Below, in pieces: positions 17,825 to 25,752 of a DNA stretch of 61,558 nucleotides. Both the position numbers and the translations under genes were made by a program. Each line of letters begins with the position of its first letter. The stretch's first letter is position 1. This DNA comes from CAZGQY01 sp964528035 (GTDB taxonomy: Bacteria > Pseudomonadota > Gammaproteobacteria > Methylococcales > UBA1147), in the NCBI GenBank assembly GCA_964528035.1, contig CAZGQY010000005.1:1-61558 (forward strand), read 5' to 3'. The notes beneath the pieces are model-generated. The model saw nothing but the letters and a program-made list of their open reading frames with translations. It was not told the DNA's origin and searched no databases.

Positions 17825-18064
17825 TTACTCCCCATTCTTTTTCAAAACCAAATGTTCAAGGATGTGGTCAATGACCAAACGTAGTTTAAACAACTCATTC
17901 ACGTCATAGCTGTTTGTATATTGGTCTTTGCCTTCCTTGTCCTTGTAGAATTTTTGCAGGGTAACGGTTTGTTTAGTAAAAGTACCGTTAGGACCTCTCA
18001 CCTCATTCACAAACACGCTTGCTGTGCAACTTCCTGCTGAAATTCGTTTTTTTGGTTGTGTCAT
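17825..18064 (-). CDS. Small conserved element protein, possibly ssDNA-binding
   Basis: 79 residues. KRISAGSCTASVFVNEVRGP then a TVTLQKFYKDKEG strand and a C-terminal helix (ELFKLRLVIDHILEHL). The four-strand-plus-helix layout is like PC4/Whirly-type single-strand binding proteins, and similar short proteins are frequent in small archaeal genomes; this is a resemblance only. A perfect GGAGGTGA (18071-18078) sits six bases before the ATG, the best ribosome site in the window, so it is probably made in quantity. Confidence 0.55.
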   Translation of the reverse strand: MTQPKKRISAGSCTASVFVNEVRGPNGTFTKQTVTLQKFYKDKEGKDQYTNSYDVNELFKLRLVIDHILEHLVLKKNGE

Positions 18065-18134
18065 ACATTATCACCTCCTTGTATTTTTTCTTCTCCTATT
18101 TAAGGATTGTAATGGTCGTATATTCCGGGTTGAG

Positions 18135-18383
18135 TTAATGTCCATCAACTAACACCTCAACTAGAAACTGGGGAGTGTTTTTTGGTAGGTGGTGGCATTT
18201 CCAACTTCCCCAATCTAAACCCATATGCTTGTTGAACACTGATCTCACCCGAAAGCACTCTTGTTTTCCTTGCGAGTGAAACGCGTACTTCCCCTTTTCA
18301 TGCAAAATTGAAAACCTGAGCATAGTGTTTCTCTCCCTTGCAAAGATCATCGCCTCCCTTCTGTTATTAAATTCATACATCAT
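18135..18383 (-). CDS. Small unknown protein
   Basis: 82 residues, aromatic and basic, mixed alpha/beta in appearance. AGGTGA lies six bases before the ATG. It overlaps the upstream gene by 11 bases, so the two are coupled. No family recognised. Confidence 0.5.
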   Translation of the reverse strand: MMYEFNNRREAMIFARERNTMLRFSILHEKGKYAFHSQGKQECFRVRSVFNKHMGLDWGSWKCHHLPKNTPQFLVEVLVDGH

Positions 18384-18570
18384 TCTTGTTCACCTCAATG
18401 TTTTTTTTCAAAAGACAACCTCTAATCGCTGCTTGGCATGCTTGTGGACAACGCCACAGTTCTAAGCACTGATCCATTTCATATTCCCTGTCAATTGATG
18501 AAAGGTGTCTTGACCGTCCATTCTTGTTAGATGAGCTCTTTTGAAACTCAACCGGATTTGTTTTTTTCAT
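18373..18570 (-). CDS. Small cysteine-containing protein, first of the leftward chain
   Basis: 65 residues. Three cysteines in CLELWRCPQACQAAIRGC could hold a zinc or a disulfide; the N-terminus is basic and serine-rich. The start at 18570 is supported by a TATA-like CTATATCTAT (18591-18600) 26 bases upstream. No family recognised. Confidence 0.5.
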   Translation of the reverse strand: MKKTNPVEFQKSSSNKNGRSRHLSSIDREYEMDQCLELWRCPQACQAAIRGCLLKKNIEVNKNDV

Positions 18571-18590
18571 AGGAACGTACTGGTTGGGCT

Positions 18591-18600
18591 ATAGATATAG
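18591..18600 (-). promoter_or_regulatory. TATA box of the small-gene chain
   Basis: CTATATCTAT on the minus strand, centred 26 bases before the ATG at 18570, with a G/A-rich BRE-like stretch (GGGTGAAAA) just upstream. Confidence 0.55.
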
Positions 18601-18624
18601 TTTTCACCCGCTACTTGGAGGCAT

Positions 18625-18645
18625 CCCCCAAGGGCGGGGGTTTTT
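18625..18645 (+). terminator. GC hairpin followed by T5
   Basis: CCCCC (18625-18629), loop AAGGGC, GGGGG (18636-18640), then TTTTT. Looks like an intrinsic terminator on the plus strand; nothing is known to be transcribed into it from the left. Confidence 0.5.
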
Positions 18646-18662
18646 AGAAAACAAATTGAGGG

Positions 18663-18711
18663 AAAACATTTACGTGGATGAAAACTTGGTTTTCAGACCG
18701 ATAAATGTTTT
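18663..18711 (+). ncRNA. Nested perfect stem, candidate structured RNA or origin element
   Basis: Outer arms AAAACATTTA (18663-18672) and TAAATGTTTT (18702-18711) are exact complements; inside is a second hairpin GAAAAC-TTG-GTTTTC (18680-18694). Two concentric perfect stems in 49 bases are unlikely by chance and lie between two other hairpins. Confidence 0.4.
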
Positions 18712-18740
18712 AAAACCCCTTGGCATCCCAAAGGGGTTTT
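18712..18740. repeat. 10-bp perfect inverted repeat
   Basis: AAAACCCCTT (18712-18721), loop GGCATCCCA, AAGGGGTTTT (18731-18740). Abuts the nested stem at 18663-18711. On either strand it would make a strong hairpin with a T-rich 3' side, so it may be a bidirectional terminator. Confidence 0.55.
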
Positions 18741-18808
18741 GAACCCGATAGATCAAACAATATTTCTAAAAAGAAAGATTTATCTAATAGTCCAATAGGG
18801 AAGATCCT

Positions 18809-18955
18809 ATGGAAGAAAAAAATAAATCCGGTATCTAAAGAGCGACAGAATGGATGGTCAAGATGCTTCTAAAAGAAGCTAACAGAGAATATGAATCTCA
18901 GGAAGAACAAACGAAGAAAAACAATAAAATAAAACCCATTAAAACTAACACCTAA
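18809..18955 (+). pseudogene. Short frame interrupted by an in-frame TAA
   Basis: ATG at 18809 gives MEEKNKSGI, then TAA (18836-18838), then the same frame continues as RATEWMVKMLLKEANREYES and a K/N-rich tail to a TAA at 18953. The continuation has its own ATG at 18854. It reads like one small protein of 48 codons broken by a stop, or a short leader followed by a separate 33-codon gene. Confidence 0.3.
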
Positions 18956-19433
18956 ACAATACAACCAAATACTAAGAAACCCAATAAACCCAAAAAAAGA
19001 AACAATAAAAACTCAACATACTCAATATCTCAATTATTATATCTATATATTATAGACACCCGAATCAGGCGAATGAGGTTGATTTTAAAGGTAGAATCAG
19101 CAGAATCAGTAATTTGTCGTTACAAGGCTAAAATAGTATTTCATACAATCCCAAGGGGGGGGTGGGCTCTTCAAATGGAAGGGAAAAAGGGGAAAAACTT
19201 CAATCATATTATAAGGTGAAAAAATGTTAAGAAATAATTAAACTTTTGGTATGAAAAATTGGTTAAATACTATAATTTTAGATTGGATAAATAGGACTAA
19301 TTCTTAGATTGATCAAAAACTATTAAAGAAAACTTGGGGGCACAATAAAATAGGTAAGGGTTTTTAGTGAAATCAAATGGTTCACCAAAAAATGCTCACA
19401 GTTTTATATTAGCTCTATGAAAGAAATGTAGAT

Positions 19434-21614
19434 ATGAACTTAAAAGGAAAATTTATTGAATCAGTTATTTTTGTTCCTATTGGTGTTATTTTAACTATTA
19501 TTTTTCAAAACATTTTTTATCCTCCTCCACCTCCCATACCTGAAATTTCAGGACACTCTGAGAAAAACAAGGCTGGTGAAGTTTTAAGGTTATTTGGTGC
19601 AAATTTTGGGAAAAATTCTGGAACAGTTTTTATGATTTCGGATAAGGAAAACATAATTAAAGATTTGAAAAAAATTCGAAATTGGGACAATACAAAAATT
19701 GATGTAGCAATTCCTTCAAATACAAAACCAGATAATTATAAATTCCAAATTATAAGAACTGATAATGTTGCATCTCCAAAATTTCCGGATATTGAAATAT
19801 TAAATCCCAAGATCCCCTTAGATTCTATTGCATTTTTTGGTTTTTATGTTTCTCAACCGGAGCAGAGTCCGGAGATTACTTCGTTTTCCAAATATTTAGA
19901 AAGCAAAATTTCCGAATTTTTAGAAAAGGAAAAGAAAAACTTCTCATCTATCTATGAAAAAGAAGATTTTAATTTAACCAGTCCACCTGAAAAATTGAAC
20001 CAAGCAACTAAATTAGGCAGAGAAAAAGCGAATATAGTTATTTGGGGGTCAATAATTCCAAATGGTAATAGTGGAATGTCTGCTATGCTTCGCCTAATAA
20101 TTGATATAAAAGAAAATTTTCCTATAAATGGTGAAATGACTCAAAATCGGAAGGAACATGAGGTTAATTTTTTCCTTCCTAGGCCAAAATTTGGTGTTGA
20201 TGTAGCTTTAGCCAAAATTGCTAAAAATTTTGATTTAGAAATTCCAGAACCTTCATACCTTCTTAAAATAATTAATAATATTAAATCAGGTGAAAAATGG
20301 AAAGCTGGATTTAATGGTCCAGATAGAGATATCTTAATGGAAGATTGGGATTTTGCTAGGGAAGAAGTAGAAAACTTACCGGAGTCCCAAAAGATGGAAG
20401 CGTTTATTTCTTTTTTTCTGGATGACTCTGGAATTCGTTGGCTTGATAAATATGGAATAAAATTTAATCGGGTAAAAAGGTCACTTTCCGAATTATTTTT
20501 TGATCCCCAGAATAGAGAGCAGGTAGTAGAAGTAAAAAACTATGCCCAATACTTATTTGATACAAAATCATTTAGCAATTTAAGATCTAAATTGTTTTTC
20601 CAAATGTTAAGAAGTGCTCATGAGTACGAATTTCTTTATTCAATTGGAAAAAAAAGCTGTGATGCCGGGGAAATGGTTGTGGCTTGGGACGCATTAGGCT
20701 TTTCGGCACAAACGGAAGATAAAGATTTATTAAATTCCATTATTAAAACAATTGTTAAATGTAACTTATTTGACTCAAAATATTTTATAGAAAACAAGCG
20801 TCATGATCCGACAAATCCCTCATGGACACTTTCTATAGTTTTAGATGGTATTCAAAAACATAATACTAAATTACCTCAAAGTATAATTTTAGAAATAGAA
20901 AAAGCTTATGTTGTGGTTCAAGATTATTTAATTAAAAAGTATGGAAAAACTTATCGCAATATTTTTTCTGGACAACAACTAAGCGAAGATAGCAAGAAGT
21001 TTTTGTTTGATGATTTGAAGAAGGTATTGTTGTGGAATGATCCTGATCGATTTTTATTAGAAATAGTAGATTTAAAAAATCCTTTTATTATTTGGCAATT
21101 TAAAAATCTATTTAGGAAAAATGAAATCTCAATAAAAAACAAAAAGGGGACAGGAATTTCAGTTCTCAATATTGCAGAGTTTTTAATTCAGTCAAAAAAT
21201 GAAAATAAAATAAAATTATTTAAAAATACACTAGAACATTTCGCAAACCCAGAACATATTAATTTGATTGGAAAAAGAAATGTTTCAATGTTTGAAGAAG
21301 AAGAAGCAATTAAAATTCTGGTTAGGAAATTTAAGAGTGTTAAACATCAGCATTTATTACTAAACTTTTTGGGTGCAAAAAATTTAGCCTATTCTTCTAC
21401 CATTTGTTTAGATATTGAAAAACAAATTTTGGGAAAGGAAAAGGAAAGTCCAAAAAATAACAGGATTTGGTTTTATATGGATTCTGATAATGAAACCAAA
21501 GAGGATTGGTTAAAACGTGTCGGAATTAGGTTCAAAAATACCAAGGCAGATTATTTGAATTATACGAAAAATAAAAAATTGAAGTTTGATAATTCTGTGG
21601 GTTGGTTTAGATAG
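19434..21614 (+). CDS. Membrane-anchored IPT/TIG-domain protein, unknown
   Basis: 726 residues. One N-terminal membrane segment (ESVIFVPIGVILTIIFQNIFY, split by charged flanks) followed by a proline run (PPPPPIP). Residues about 36-100 resemble an IPT/TIG immunoglobulin-like fold (VLRLFGANFGKNSGTVFM). Residues 110-230 include GREKANIVIWGSIIP, a motif seen in bacterial proteins that assemble at membranes next to TPR or CHASE-like domains. The remaining 450 residues are helical and unassigned. AT-rich and bacterial in style. The neighbouring 188-residue gene may belong with it. Confidence 0.6.
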   Translation: MNLKGKFIESVIFVPIGVILTIIFQNIFYPPPPPIPEISGHSEKNKAGEVLRLFGANFGKNSGTVFMISDKENIIKDLKKIRNWDNTKIDVAIPSNTKPDNYKFQIIRTDNVASPKFPDIEILNPKIPLDSIAFFGFYVSQPEQSPEITSFSKYLESKISEFLEKEKKNFSSIYEKEDFNLTSPPEKLNQATKLGREKANIVIWGSIIPNGNSGMSAMLRLIIDIKENFPINGEMTQNRKEHEVNFFLPRPKFGVDVALAKIAKNFDLEIPEPSYLLKIINNIKSGEKWKAGFNGPDRDILMEDWDFAREEVENLPESQKMEAFISFFLDDSGIRWLDKYGIKFNRVKRSLSELFFDPQNREQVVEVKNYAQYLFDTKSFSNLRSKLFFQMLRSAHEYEFLYSIGKKSCDAGEMVVAWDALGFSAQTEDKDLLNSIIKTIVKCNLFDSKYFIENKRHDPTNPSWTLSIVLDGIQKHNTKLPQSIILEIEKAYVVVQDYLIKKYGKTYRNIFSGQQLSEDSKKFLFDDLKKVLLWNDPDRFLLEIVDLKNPFIIWQFKNLFRKNEISIKNKKGTGISVLNIAEFLIQSKNENKIKLFKNTLEHFANPEHINLIGKRNVSMFEEEEAIKILVRKFKSVKHQHLLLNFLGAKNLAYSSTICLDIEKQILGKEKESPKNNRIWFYMDSDNETKEDWLKRVGIRFKNTKADYLNYTKNKKLKFDNSVGWFR

Positions 21615-21679
21615 GTTTAGAGGGAGTAGTTAAAATATATGCTTCTTTGATCATCTCTTTGAAATGCTATCAACACTTT

Positions 21680-21721
21680 AGGCATAATCTATTATATTTT
21701 GTCAACCGACAGGTTATGCCT
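21680..21721. repeat. 8-bp inverted repeat
   Basis: AGGCATAA (21680-21687) and TTATGCCT (21714-21721) surround 26 bases. Located after the IPT gene; could be a weak terminator or a protein-binding site. Confidence 0.3.
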
Positions 21722-21834
21722 GACAAATATTTCGTTTCAATAAGAGTGGCCTTAGAGAATTTTATCTGATGACAGGAATAACCATGGAATAATATTGTTT
21801 TTGTATTATAAATGCAAAAGATGAATAAAGTATT

Positions 21835-22401
21835 GTGAGATATTCAGATTCACATCAAAAGGTTTATTCATTAAAAATAATGAACCTATTATTAAGATGT
21901 TGTTCTGAGTGCGAAAACGCAGCAAAAGAATTGGCTTTGACATTTTCTGGAGTTACTAGTAACCAGGTTTATGCTGGAAATAAAAACTTTAGTCAAATTG
22001 GTCTTTTGATAACTCGACAAATTCTCTTGCACCTCAAAGAAGTAGAAATTGTTTGGCCCCATCAAGATCTGAGCCAAGTTGTAATAAAACCTTTTTCAAG
22101 ATGGAAGCCAAATAATTGTAAAAATCCCACTTGGTTCGATGCCTATAATGTTGTGAAACATGGGCGTAACCAAAATATTCAAAAATGTAATTATGGAAAT
22201 CTCATTAAAGCTCTTACTGGTTTGTTTATGTTGAACCTTTATCTTAAAAAAAGTGATTTGGAGGGATCAAATGGCTGGGTAGCAAGTGATAAAGAGTTAA
22301 TTTCATTGTCAGAATTTTTCTCCCCTAAACGATTACTAAAAAAAACTGGGACGGTTCGTTCTTTTGGATCAGGAACACCTAAATATATTTTTAAGATCTA
22401 A
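21835..22401 (+). CDS. Possible HEPN-fold protein
   Basis: 188 residues from a GTG at 21835 (an ATG at 21880 is an alternative). All-alpha. The motif WFDAYNVVKHGRNQNI followed by NLIKALTGLFMLNLYL is like that of HEPN-related families in which a K/R-H pair and a following N-x2-A-L helix form a nuclease or nucleotide-binding site. HEPN proteins are frequent toxins or RNases in defence loci. The assignment rests on this one segment, so it is tentative. Confidence 0.45.
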   Translation: MRYSDSHQKVYSLKIMNLLLRCCSECENAAKELALTFSGVTSNQVYAGNKNFSQIGLLITRQILLHLKEVEIVWPHQDLSQVVIKPFSRWKPNNCKNPTWFDAYNVVKHGRNQNIQKCNYGNLIKALTGLFMLNLYLKKSDLEGSNGWVASDKELISLSEFFSPKRLLKKTGTVRSFGSGTPKYIFKI

Positions 22402-22494
22402 TTATCTTCAAATATCTAAGTAGCAGACGACTTTTTGGTTATATCTTGAATCGATAATACTTATATGTGTTGACATTGAATATTCTGTGATGCT

Positions 22495-22540
22495 ACTAAT
22501 AGTATGTAGAATAGCTATTAATAGTCTGTCGATTAATAGT
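22495..22540 (+). promoter_or_regulatory. Three operator-like repeats before the XRE gene
   Basis: ACTAATAGT (22495-22503), ATTAATAGT (22517-22525) and ATTAATAGT (22532-22540). The third copy is about 30 bases before the ATG at 22566 and can serve as the TATA box, so repressor binding would block TBP. Fits autoregulation by the XRE protein. Confidence 0.55.
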
Positions 22541-22565
22541 CATCATTTGGGCTATGTTTGCTCGT

Positions 22566-22790
22566 ATGAAACGACAGACGCCAAAACTCAAGCTTGGGGA
22601 TGCAATACGCCAGGAAAGAAAGAAGTTAGGAATTTCCCAAGAACAGTTTGCTGAATTGTCTGGGTTCCACCGCACCTATATTGGTCATGTGGAGCGTGGC
22701 GAGAAGAACATAACAGTTGGTGGTCTGTTAAAAATCGCAAAAGCATTGAAACTGACTGGATCAGACCTTCTGACCAAAGCCAAACTGTAA
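22566..22790 (+). CDS. XRE-family helix-turn-helix regulator
   Basis: 74 residues from the ATG at 22566; an ATG at 22554 adds four residues but leaves too short a distance to the presumed TATA. The whole protein is one Cro/C1-type domain: LGDAIRQERKKLGISQEQFA, then GFHRTYIGHVERGEKN and a final helix with IAKALKL. It would bind DNA as a dimer. Three 9-base repeats immediately upstream are probable operators. It opens a block of archaeal-type genes (secreted and pilin-like proteins) that it may control. Confidence 0.85.
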   Translation: MKRQTPKLKLGDAIRQERKKLGISQEQFAELSGFHRTYIGHVERGEKNITVGGLLKIAKALKLTGSDLLTKAKL

Positions 22791-22836
22791 TTCCTACCTC
22801 TCTAAGAATGTACACCCCCAAGTAGTAACCGAAACC

Positions 22837-22844
22837 TTTAAATA
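22837..22844 (+). promoter_or_regulatory. BRE/TATA promoter of the secreted-protein gene
   Basis: CGAAACC followed by TTTAAATA (22837-22844): a near-consensus archaeal BRE plus TATA box. It predicts initiation at about 22863-22867, just ahead of the GGTGAGGTG ribosome site. Confidence 0.7.
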
Positions 22845-22877
22845 CCCTAAAACACAGGGTAGATGGTGAGGTGTGTC

Positions 22878-23288
22878 ATGACCATTAATAAGAAAGTCGC
22901 CGCAGTGGTATCTGGGATAGCCATAGCTACTACTCTAGGATTAGCAAAATTAGTAAAAGCGGAAGAATTTAATTCCAATGGTTGGCCGATACCAAATATA
23001 TCTAATGCTAAATTTTTGGGTCAAAAGCAAAAGGATATTATTTCTGAAATTCCTGGAAAGGAAACTTTGTTAAAAGGATATAAAAGTCCTGATGGAACTT
23101 ATTTCAACACTCTAGAATATAATGGCCGTATTTATGGGTTTTACGTGGATACTAACGGAAAAATGCCCATGGAATATATGTTAATGGATATGGAAGGGAA
23201 TGGAAATTTTGACCGAAAAGCTGAAGCAAAAGGATCAGGAACAACCCCGGAATGGTTACTTAAGGCAAGTTACAATAAATCATTTTAA
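22878..23288 (+). CDS. Small exported protein, unknown
   Basis: 136 residues from the ATG at 22878, chosen because GGTGAGGTG precedes it and the predicted transcript starts at about 22865. Signal peptide MTINKKVAAVVSGIAIATTL, cleavage likely after VKA. The mature part is a compact beta-rich domain with YKSPDGTYFNTLEYNG and a C-terminal DMEGNGNFDRKAEA that resembles a calcium-binding D-x-[DN]-x-[DN]-G loop. No family recognised. Confidence 0.6.
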   Translation: MTINKKVAAVVSGIAIATTLGLAKLVKAEEFNSNGWPIPNISNAKFLGQKQKDIISEIPGKETLLKGYKSPDGTYFNTLEYNGRIYGFYVDTNGKMPMEYMLMDMEGNGNFDRKAEAKGSGTTPEWLLKASYNKSF

Positions 23289-23312
23289 ATAGTAATCTTT
23301 AACAATAGCTTT

Positions 23313-24845
23313 ATGAAAAAGGTTATTGTTTTTTCTGTAATTTTTCTAATTAACCTAAGTTTAGTTTTAGGAGCTGCTAATCAGGAAGGAGGGGAAATTT
23401 TTGAACAAGGCACAACATCATTCGACTCCGACACCTTCAATTATGAAACAGACCCCATAGCCGATGTTCCGCCTGACCAAGTAGATGTAGACAAAGTTCA
23501 AGAATTCGATAGAGAAAATGATCTCTCCGTAAAACAACTCACCCACCAAAACCCAGATGGCACCTTCAATATAGACCAGTTTGATTCCAACAAACTAGAT
23601 CCTAAAGCAAGAGACGAAGCGCTTAAACTCCTTGGTCGTGCAAAAGAAGTCGAATCGGAAATAGGAAATCAAAACACTCAAATCACTACCTTTGACAACG
23701 GTTGGGCAATTGACAACATTCTGTTATTAACCGTTGACGGTATCCATATTATCAATGGTCAAGGCATTACCTATAGGGATAACAATATCTCAGTGGAATA
23801 TGCTGATACGTTATATACGCGCTACGGTATGCTCAACGGTGTTACTAATTTCTCCGGCACATCCATTGAATTTAATGTAGGGCAGGTAAACCAACTTCAA
23901 GACGGCTGTATTGCTGTCTATGACCTTCACGACAGTCGTGTGGTTAGTACAGATAAAACCTTGGAGATTAATCCTCACCATGCGTTGACCTTTTCTCTGA
24001 GTGACTGTGGTAAAACAGAAACGGTCTTTAAAGCATTGTCTAACGAAAGCTCTCTTACTCTCTCTAAAGGGAAACCACCACAATACAACCTCAAAAAAGG
24101 AATCCTCACCTGTTCCTTTGGCAATAATCTCACTGATTCCATCACTGCTAATATCTCTGCCTCCTTAGATTTAGGATCGCAATGTTTCAATTGCATGACT
24201 ATAGAACCAGTAGGACGGTATTGGCACACCGCAAAAAACTTACCCAGTAATTTTGGTATCCATGTTCCAGAAAATTCTTCATCCTACAAATTGTGTTTGC
24301 AGCGATTGGATGGAAGACCCTATACCGACTATGACGGACTGGTGGACTTCACCACCAATACGATGGAGCTCAACGGTATCGTAGACTATCTCAGAATGCC
24401 TTTTGAACTTATCCTTGATGACTTTATCCTCCTTCCTCCATTTACACCGGTGCCGGTGTATGCCAGTTATGATCCAGACAATATGGCACTGTTAGAACTG
24501 GATAACAAAATACTGTTTGTGGATAACTTTTTGCTTACCAACGAACAAACTCAACCATCTGTGCCACTTTCTGATATAGGTTGGGGACGTCATCAGATTC
24601 AAGAAACAGGCGCAAGCCGATTGCTCAATAGCACGTCACACTGGACACCCAAAGTCCTTAAGCATTACCAAACCAATTTTGACAACGCCACTCTCCAGTT
24701 CAACACCACGATCGTTCAACAGGGAAACTCCCAGGTCAAAGTGCTTGGTGTTAACTCGTTGGATATTGCACAAGCCCAAACGTATCTGCAAACCTATTGG
24801 GACAGAATTCGCAACGTACCGTTGATTGACTACCTCATCTCATGA
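23313..24845 (+). CDS. Large exported beta-rich protein of DPANN type, unknown
   Basis: 510 residues. Signal peptide KVIVFSVIFLINLSLVLGA. An acidic, low-complexity stretch (about 25-110) is followed by repeated short beta strands (FDNGWAIDNILLLTVDGIHI ... GITYRDNNISVEYAD), as in cell-surface beta-solenoid or sandwich proteins, then two cysteine pairs (CFNC and single C residues near 230-300). Proteins of this kind stand next to pilin-like genes in small archaeal genomes. Its stop overlaps the next start (ATGA), so the two are co-translated and likely work together at the cell surface. Confidence 0.65.
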   Translation: MKKVIVFSVIFLINLSLVLGAANQEGGEIFEQGTTSFDSDTFNYETDPIADVPPDQVDVDKVQEFDRENDLSVKQLTHQNPDGTFNIDQFDSNKLDPKARDEALKLLGRAKEVESEIGNQNTQITTFDNGWAIDNILLLTVDGIHIINGQGITYRDNNISVEYADTLYTRYGMLNGVTNFSGTSIEFNVGQVNQLQDGCIAVYDLHDSRVVSTDKTLEINPHHALTFSLSDCGKTETVFKALSNESSLTLSKGKPPQYNLKKGILTCSFGNNLTDSITANISASLDLGSQCFNCMTIEPVGRYWHTAKNLPSNFGIHVPENSSSYKLCLQRLDGRPYTDYDGLVDFTTNTMELNGIVDYLRMPFELILDDFILLPPFTPVPVYASYDPDNMALLELDNKILFVDNFLLTNEQTQPSVPLSDIGWGRHQIQETGASRLLNSTSHWTPKVLKHYQTNFDNATLQFNTTIVQQGNSQVKVLGVNSLDIAQAQTYLQTYWDRIRNVPLIDYLIS

Positions 24846-25576
24846 AAACAACCAAAGCTCAGATAAGTACCTTCTTCCTTGTAGGTTTGGTCATTCTCTT
24901 TTTATTCTTTCTTGGTTTTTTGGCGCTCAACAACGTGGATGGTTTTGGGCTCACCCAAGAACAAATTACCGAACGTTTGGTGGTACGAGAACAGCAAGTG
25001 AGCACAGCAGTAACTGATTGTTTGCACTTACATGGAACAACAGCGTTTGAACAGATTGGCTTGCAAGGTCGATTGTATCCCAAACGCTATATCGAATATG
25101 AAGACATTCAAGTCTATGATGCTGCAAAGCGACTCGTCACTCTACCGGAACTCGAACGTGAAGTGTCTTTTTATCTTAGAGAACACGTGCCTGAGTGTAT
25201 TACTAACACTATCGATAGTATTAAAGGAGCAACGATTGAGGTTGAGGAAGAACAAGTAACCACACGTATCACGGACAAGGAAGTAGTACTTGAGTGGACA
25301 CAACCCATAACCATTCGCATCAGTACCCAACAACTTCGTTTGGAACGATTTTCTTCTACGTTTCCAGTTCGCTTACGTTCGTTATGGAATGCTTCAGAAG
25401 CAATAACCTCCACGTATACGAATCAACGACTCATTAACCTAACGCATGTAGATACGATTGATGCTACTACGGTCATTTGGCCTTACTCCGATGGCTCTTA
25501 CATTCTGGTGTTTGAAGATAATCAGTCTCGGCTAAAAGGGATGGGGTACGCGTATAGTTTTGGTTTGGAAGGATAA
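24842..25576 (+). CDS. Pilin-like / class III signal peptide protein
   Basis: 244 residues. The N-terminus MKTTKAQISTFFLVGLVILF is a class III (type IV pilin-like) signal: a short charged lead, KAQ, then one hydrophobic helix that remains as a membrane anchor. The body contains the pattern TDCLHLHGTTAFEQIGLQGR and a second cysteine near 115, which recur in DPANN (Woesearchaeota-type) secretory proteins. Likely processed by a prepilin-type or signal peptidase and exposed outside the membrane. It overlaps the preceding exported protein. This is one of the strongest lineage markers in the window. Confidence 0.7.
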   Translation: MKTTKAQISTFFLVGLVILFLFFLGFLALNNVDGFGLTQEQITERLVVREQQVSTAVTDCLHLHGTTAFEQIGLQGRLYPKRYIEYEDIQVYDAAKRLVTLPELEREVSFYLREHVPECITNTIDSIKGATIEVEEEQVTTRITDKEVVLEWTQPITIRISTQQLRLERFSSTFPVRLRSLWNASEAITSTYTNQRLINLTHVDTIDATTVIWPYSDGSYILVFEDNQSRLKGMGYAYSFGLEG

Positions 25577-25579
25577 AGG

Positions 25580-25587
25580 TTTAAATA
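25580..25587 (+). promoter_or_regulatory. Orphan TATA box
   Basis: TTTAAATA preceded by AAGG; no start codon lies at the usual distance, but a hairpin and T6 follow (see candidate RNA at 25610-25671). Confidence 0.45.
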
Positions 25588-25609
25588 GTTCTCGCTTAAT
25601 AAATTAATC

Positions 25610-25671
25610 AAATAAAGTCAATATTTCTAAGAGTGACCTGAATTGTTTACTCTTGTCCACCCCCCTTTTTT
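25610..25671 (+). ncRNA. Candidate small RNA
   Basis: A consensus-like TATA box at 25580-25587 predicts initiation near 25610. Downstream come AAGAGT (25629-25634) and its complement ACTCTT (25649-25654), then a C6-T6 run ending at 25671. Promoter, hairpin and T-run with no reading frame suggest a short RNA of about 60 bases. Confidence 0.35.
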
Positions 25672-25752
25672 CACAAGCCGTTGGATCAAATATATTTTTA
25701 TTTCATTAAATTCTCTAAGTAAACCTTATAAATGGTTAAGCATTACCGCTCC

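Larger units (their letters stand above)
18571..19433. other. 863-base region without a clear gene: hairpins, repeats and a G-rich run
   Basis: This gap separates the leftward small-gene chain from the IPT-protein gene. It contains the hairpin series at 18625-18740 (listed separately), an interrupted short frame at 18809-18955, a purine-poor AT-rich tract (about 18930-19060), four GAATCAG/GAATGAG words (19062-19110), the second copy of TGTCGTTACAAG (19115-19126) and a G-rich run (19157-19196, G8-T-GGG then GGG and GGGG). Secondary structure, short repeats and an AT-rich tract together are what a replication origin looks like, but no Rep protein gene is adjacent. Confidence 0.5.
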
